Shown here: piece by piece, positions 14,437 to 17,810 of the stretch
Layout: each line of letters begins with the position of its first letter
Position numbering within the stretch: the first letter of the stretch is position 1
Assembly: GCA_002329485.1 (NCBI GenBank)
Contig: DCTZ01000032.1
Coordinates: forward strand, 1 to 17,810
Reading direction: 5' to 3'
Length of the DNA: 17,810 nt
From: Caryophanales bacterium UBA1427
Lineage (GTDB): Bacteria > Bacillota_I > Bacilli_A > ML615J-28 > CAG-313
Notes under the pieces: generated by a model
Told to the model about the DNA's origin: nothing
Database searches by the model: none
The model's input: only the letters and a program-made list of their open reading frames with translations
Program-made: the position numbers and the translations under genes

Positions 14437-14865
14437 ATGCCAACAATTAACCAACTAATTCGGAAATCACGTGAAGATAAGGTCAGAAAATCCAAATCTC
14501 CTCATCTAGGAATCGGATGGAATTCCCTAAAAAAGATACATACGACGCTTAACTCTCCTCAAAAGCGCGGTGTATGTACGCGTGTTACAACCATGACACC
14601 AAAGAAACCAAATTCGGCAATTCGGAAGATGGCCCGTGTTCGGTTATCCAACGGTATCGAAGTAACTGCATATATTCCGGGAATTGGACATCGTTTGCAA
14701 GAACACAGCGTGGTTTTGATTAGAGGCGGCCGTGTTAAGGACTTACCAGGTGTGCGTTACCACATTATTCGCGGTACGCTTGACGCAACTGGCGTTGAAA
14801 AACGCAAACAAGCTCGTTCCAAATACGGTGCGAAACGCCCTAAACCTACAACTGCAAAAAAATAA
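14437..14865 (+). CDS. rpsL: 30S ribosomal protein S12
   Basis: S12 lines the decoding centre of the small subunit and affects accuracy. The 142-residue protein begins MPTINQLIRKSR and carries the roughly 13-residue insert before SPQKRGVCTR that marks Bacillota S12. The two lysines tied to streptomycin response are intact: Lys56 in TPKKPNSA and Lys101 in GGRVKDLPGVRYH. A small oddity is Arg86 in GHRLQEHS, where Asn is usual. ATG 14437 follows AAAGGAG (14422-14428) by eight bases; the in-frame TTG at 14356 lacks such a site and would add residues foreign to S12. It is the first gene of rpsL-rpsG-fusA. Confidence 0.98.
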   Translation: MPTINQLIRKSREDKVRKSKSPHLGIGWNSLKKIHTTLNSPQKRGVCTRVTTMTPKKPNSAIRKMARVRLSNGIEVTAYIPGIGHRLQEHSVVLIRGGRVKDLPGVRYHIIRGTLDATGVEKRKQARSKYGAKRPKPTTAKK

Positions 14866-14895
14866 TTAATTGATGGAAAGAAAGGAGGAATCAAC

Positions 14896-15366
14896 ATGCC
14901 TCGTAAAGGTCATGTACCAAGACGAAAAGTTCTACCAGACCCAATCTACAATTCAAAGCTCGTTACCAGACTGATCAACAACATCATGCACGATGGTAAG
15001 AAAGGGGTCGCACAACAGATTTTATACGGCGCGTTTGAACGGGTTGCCAAAACCACGGGACGCGATCCGCTCGAAGTGTTTGAACAAGCGCTTCAAAACA
15101 TCATGCCTCAATTAGAAGTTCGCTCTCGACGGGTAGGAGGCGCGAACTATCAAGTTCCAGTAGAAGTACGTCCGGAAAGACGCTATACCTTAGGTCTCAG
15201 ATGGTTAACCAACTATGCCCGATTACGCAATGAAAAGACAATGGAAGAAAGATTAGCAAAAGAAATTATTGATGCAGCCAATGGTGTTGGTGCCGCCGTC
15301 AAGAAACGCGAAGATACACACCGGATGGCTGAAGCCAATAAAGCCTTCGCTCATTATCAATGGTAA
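14896..15366 (+). CDS. rpsG: 30S ribosomal protein S7
   Basis: S7 is a primary 16S rRNA binding protein that starts assembly of the 30S head and lines the E site. The 156-residue length is standard, with MPRKGHVPRRKVLPDP at the start, the RRVGGANYQVPVEV block, RWLTNYAR and the C-terminal AFAHYQW all conserved. ATG 14896 is seven bases after GGAGG (14884-14888). It lies 30 bases after rpsL and 13 bases before fusA in the usual str order. In E. coli S7 represses the str mRNA in the rpsL-rpsG gap; the gap here is too short to show such a structure clearly. Confidence 0.98.
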   Translation: MPRKGHVPRRKVLPDPIYNSKLVTRLINNIMHDGKKGVAQQILYGAFERVAKTTGRDPLEVFEQALQNIMPQLEVRSRRVGGANYQVPVEVRPERRYTLGLRWLTNYARLRNEKTMEERLAKEIIDAANGVGAAVKKREDTHRMAEANKAFAHYQW

Positions 15367-15379
15367 TTAGGTGAAGACA

Positions 15380-17452
15380 ATGCCTCGTGATGTATCAATA
15401 GCAAATACGCGTAATATCGGAATAATGGCCCATATTGATGCGGGGAAAACCACCTTTTCCGAACGGGTTTTGTACCATACCGGCAAAATCTATAAAATCG
15501 GAGAAACCCACGATGGGGCTGCGCAAATGGACTGGATGGAACAAGAACAGGAAAGAGGAATCACCATTACTTCGGCCGCAACCACCGCTTATTGGCGTGG
15601 TTATCGGATTAATTTAATCGATACCCCAGGGCATGTCGACTTTACGGTTGAAGTAAGTCGTTCGCTTCGTGTTCTTGATGGTGCTGTTACCGTATTGGAT
15701 GCTCAAGCGGGGGTTGAACCACAAACCGAAACCGTGTGGCGACAAGCTACCGAGTATATGGTTCCTAGACTTGTCTTCATAAACAAAATGGATAAAACGG
15801 GAGCGGATTTTAAATACAGCTGCGAATCGCTCCACACTCGTTTGGGTGCTAATGCTCACCCCATTCAATTACCTATCGGTGCCGAAAACCATTTTACGGG
15901 TATTATCGATTTAGTGACCCTAAAAGCTTATCAATACCAAGACGGTTCAACGGAAGAAAACAACGTGGAAATCCCGATTCCTGATTACTTAAAAGATGAA
16001 GTGGAATATTATCGGGATGAGTTGATAAATGCGGTGGCGGATTTTGACGATGATATTATGAACGCTTATTTGGAAGGCGAAGAAATCACCGTCGAAATGC
16101 TCAAAAAAGCCATCCGAAAAGCAACCCTGACCGTTCGTTTCTTCCCGGTCTTATGCGGAACAGCCTTTAAAAACAAAGGCGTTAAAAAAGTGTTGGATGC
16201 GGTAATCGATTACTTGCCGGCACCAAATGACGTTCTCGATATGAAAGGACACGATCTTCACGGAAACGAAATCACTGTCCCGTCAACCGATGATGCGCCG
16301 TTTGTCGCTTTGGCCTTTAAAGTAATGACTGACCCGTTTGTCGGAAAACTTACTTTCTTCAGAGTTTATTCCGGTCAATTGCAATCAGGCTCTTATATTT
16401 ACAATGCTTCGAAAGACAAACGCGAACGGATTGGCCGTTTACTCTTAATGCATGCCAATCACCGTACCGAAATCAAAGAAGTATGGGCCGGTGAGATTGC
16501 GGCTGCGGTGGGACTACGAGACACGACAACCGGCGACACGCTTTGCGATGCCGATCATCCGGTAGTATTGGAATCGATGCATTTCCCTGAACCGGTTATT
16601 TCGGTCGCAATCGAACCGAAATCGAAAGCCGACCAAGACCGGATGGGAATGGCCTTAAACAAATTGGCCGAAGAAGACCCGACATTTAAAACGTACACCA
16701 ATCCCGAAACCGGTCAAACGATTATTGCGGGAATGGGCGAGCTACATTTGGAAATTATTGTCGACCGTTTAAAACGCGAATTTAAAGTCGAAGCCAACGT
16801 CGGCGCTCCGCAAGTCTCTTATCGCGAAACGATTAAGAAGAGCGGGGAAGTCGAAGGAAAATTCGTTCGCCAAAGCGGCGGCCGCGGTCAATACGGTCAC
16901 GTAGTAATTGTATTCGAACCGAACCCTGGCAAAGGATTTGAATTTGTGGATGAAATTGTCGGAGGTGTAATTCCGAAAGAATACATTCCGGCAGTCAAAA
17001 AAGGTCTCGAAAATGCCCTGACAAACGGTAACCTGGCTGGATATACAACCATCGACATCAAGGCAAGACTGGTATTCGGTTCTTACCATGAAGTCGACTC
17101 CAGCCAAATCGCTTTCGAAGTCGCCGCAAGCATGGCTTTCAAAGCTTCGAAAGACAAATGTCAGCCGGTGCTTCTCGAACCGATTATGGCGGTCGAAGTA
17201 ACCGTACCAGAAGAGTATGTCGGAAATGTCATCAGCGATTTGATTGGACGCCGCGGTCGGATTGAAGGTCAATCGAGCCACGGACACATTCAAAATATCA
17301 AAGCGATGGTGCCGCTAGCCGAAATGTTCGGTTATTCGACAGCCCTTCGTTCCAACTCGCAAGGTCGGGCAACCTACACAATGCAAATCGACCATTATGA
17401 AGAATGTCCGAAATATATTGCCGAGGAAATCATTAAAAAACGCAATGCTTAA
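15380..17452 (+). CDS. fusA: Translation elongation factor G
   Basis: EF-G is the GTPase that drives translocation and, with RRF, ribosome recycling. The 690-residue protein has G1 AHIDAGKTT (17-25), G3 DTPGHVD (81-87) and G4 NKMD (135-138), followed by domains II-V, with the domain IV block GGVIPKEYIPAV and GSYHEVDSS near the tip. ATG 15380 is chosen: AGGTGA at 15369-15374 is five bases before it, and the N-terminus then reads like other EF-Gs. A GTG at 15371 would add three residues and consume the ribosome binding site. It follows rpsG closely. Only one copy is seen here, with all GTPase motifs intact, so this is the housekeeping EF-G rather than a paralogue. Confidence 0.98.
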   Translation: MPRDVSIANTRNIGIMAHIDAGKTTFSERVLYHTGKIYKIGETHDGAAQMDWMEQEQERGITITSAATTAYWRGYRINLIDTPGHVDFTVEVSRSLRVLDGAVTVLDAQAGVEPQTETVWRQATEYMVPRLVFINKMDKTGADFKYSCESLHTRLGANAHPIQLPIGAENHFTGIIDLVTLKAYQYQDGSTEENNVEIPIPDYLKDEVEYYRDELINAVADFDDDIMNAYLEGEEITVEMLKKAIRKATLTVRFFPVLCGTAFKNKGVKKVLDAVIDYLPAPNDVLDMKGHDLHGNEITVPSTDDAPFVALAFKVMTDPFVGKLTFFRVYSGQLQSGSYIYNASKDKRERIGRLLLMHANHRTEIKEVWAGEIAAAVGLRDTTTGDTLCDADHPVVLESMHFPEPVISVAIEPKSKADQDRMGMALNKLAEEDPTFKTYTNPETGQTIIAGMGELHLEIIVDRLKREFKVEANVGAPQVSYRETIKKSGEVEGKFVRQSGGRGQYGHVVIVFEPNPGKGFEFVDEIVGGVIPKEYIPAVKKGLENALTNGNLAGYTTIDIKARLVFGSYHEVDSSQIAFEVAASMAFKASKDKCQPVLLEPIMAVEVTVPEEYVGNVISDLIGRRGRIEGQSSHGHIQNIKAMVPLAEMFGYSTALRSNSQGRATYTMQIDHYEECPKYIAEEIIKKRNA

Positions 17453-17497
17453 AAGTTTGTTTTAACGCATGCTTTAAAAAGTTATTTAGTGTTCTCC

Positions 17498-17526
17498 TTG
17501 CAAAAATTCTCTAAATGTCTTATAAT
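17498..17526 (+). promoter_or_regulatory. Separate promoter for tuf
   Basis: TTGCAA at 17498-17503 and a perfect TATAAT at 17521-17526 are 17 bp apart. The start near 17533 gives a leader of about 38 nt. An AT-only stem at 17460-17465/17474-17479 just upstream is too weak to count as a terminator for fusA, so tuf is probably read both from this promoter and from the str operon. Confidence 0.8.
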
Positions 17527-17570
17527 ATATTCGATTATAAAAAAATAAGTAAAGAAAGGAAAATGAAAAT

Positions 17571-17810
17571 ATGGCAAAGGCTAAATTTGAACGTACTAAA
17601 CCCCATGTTAATATCGGAACCATCGGTCACGTTGACCATGGTAAAACTACTTTAACATCTGCTATTACTTATGTTTTGGCAGAAAAAGGTTTATCTAAAA
17701 AAATGGATTATTCCCAAATCGACGGAGCTCCGGAAGAAAAAGCACGTGGTATTACAATCAATACCTTCCATGCTGAATATGAAACCGAAAAACGTCACTA
17801 TGCACACGTT
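17571..17810 (+). CDS. tuf: Elongation factor Tu, 5' part (runs off the window)
   Basis: EF-Tu delivers aminoacyl-tRNA to the ribosome. The first 80 residues are visible and the gene continues past the window edge. The start MAKAKFERTKPHVNIGTIG, the P-loop GHVDHGKT and the switch I segment EEKARGITIN are diagnostic. ATG 17571 is taken from the conserved N-terminus; AAGGA at 17556-17560 is ten bases upstream, a little far. An ATG at 17563 is closer to that site but in another frame and is not the start. It follows fusA by 118 bases and has its own promoter. No odd residues are seen in this part. Confidence 0.97.
   Translation, partial: MAKAKFERTKPHVNIGTIGHVDHGKTTLTSAITYVLAEKGLSKKMDYSQIDGAPEEKARGITINTFHAEYETEKRHYAHV

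Noticed and set aside
14497..14556. Insert of about 13 residues in S12 as a novelty
   Set aside because: It is the usual Bacillota form of S12 and is useful only as a clade marker.
17069..17083. Phe566 in the EF-G domain IV block FGSYH as an unusual residue
   Set aside because: E. coli EF-G also has Phe before GSYH, so this is normal variation.
16769..17293. 174-codon minus-strand frame inside fusA
   Set aside because: It is opposite a fully conserved EF-G domain IV/V and has no ribosome binding site.
1..17810. Mobile elements, CRISPR arrays, tRNA/rRNA genes, phage or defence systems
   Set aside because: Reading both strands, I saw no transposase, integrase, regular spaced repeats, tRNA folds or defence domains. 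The content is housekeeping.

Overview
This 17.8 kb window is a chromosomal housekeeping segment from a low-to-middle-GC Gram-positive bacterium (Bacillota, class Bacilli in the broad sense). Evidence for this is the Bacillus-type S12 with its roughly 13-residue N-terminal insert, Shine-Dalgarno sites close to AGGAGG before most genes, a Cse60-family protein, RqcH, a FakA/PlsX lipid module and a DnaD-type primosome protein. TGA ends recG, plsX and nth, and every Trp codon I checked is TGG. The genetic code is therefore standard, which excludes Mycoplasma/Spiroplasma but not Acholeplasma/Izemoplasma-like or Erysipelotrichia-like relatives. I cannot name the species.

Layout. Bases 1-369 hold no gene but carry hairpin-forming sequence and a good promoter for the first operon: fakA, recG, plsX, rnc, and possibly dapB by readthrough. 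A new promoter then drives dnaD-nth, which ends in a strong terminator. Inside that terminator lie the promoter and ribosome binding site of a small Cse60-family gene. rqcH is the only minus-strand gene; it converges on and overlaps cse60 by 36 bp and diverges from gmk. The tightly overlapping gmk-rpoZ-carboxypeptidase (M32) unit ends at a terminator whose loop holds the -35 box for an ABC exporter. The window closes with the str operon (rpsL-rpsG-fusA), preceded by a structured leader, and the 5' end of tuf with its own promoter.

How the genes work together. FakA makes acyl-phosphate from fatty acids and PlsX interconverts acyl-phosphate and acyl-ACP; the fab genes that usually sit between plsX and rnc are absent here. 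RecG, DnaD and Nth serve replication and repair. RNase III, omega, RqcH, S12, S7, EF-G and EF-Tu serve transcription, RNA processing, ribosome rescue and translation.

I found no CRISPR, prophage, insertion sequence, tRNA or rRNA, and no convincing new multi-gene system. The most interesting signals are regulatory compaction at gene boundaries, where terminators share bases with downstream promoters or Shine-Dalgarno sites at three junctions, and a DapB with an N-terminal membrane segment.
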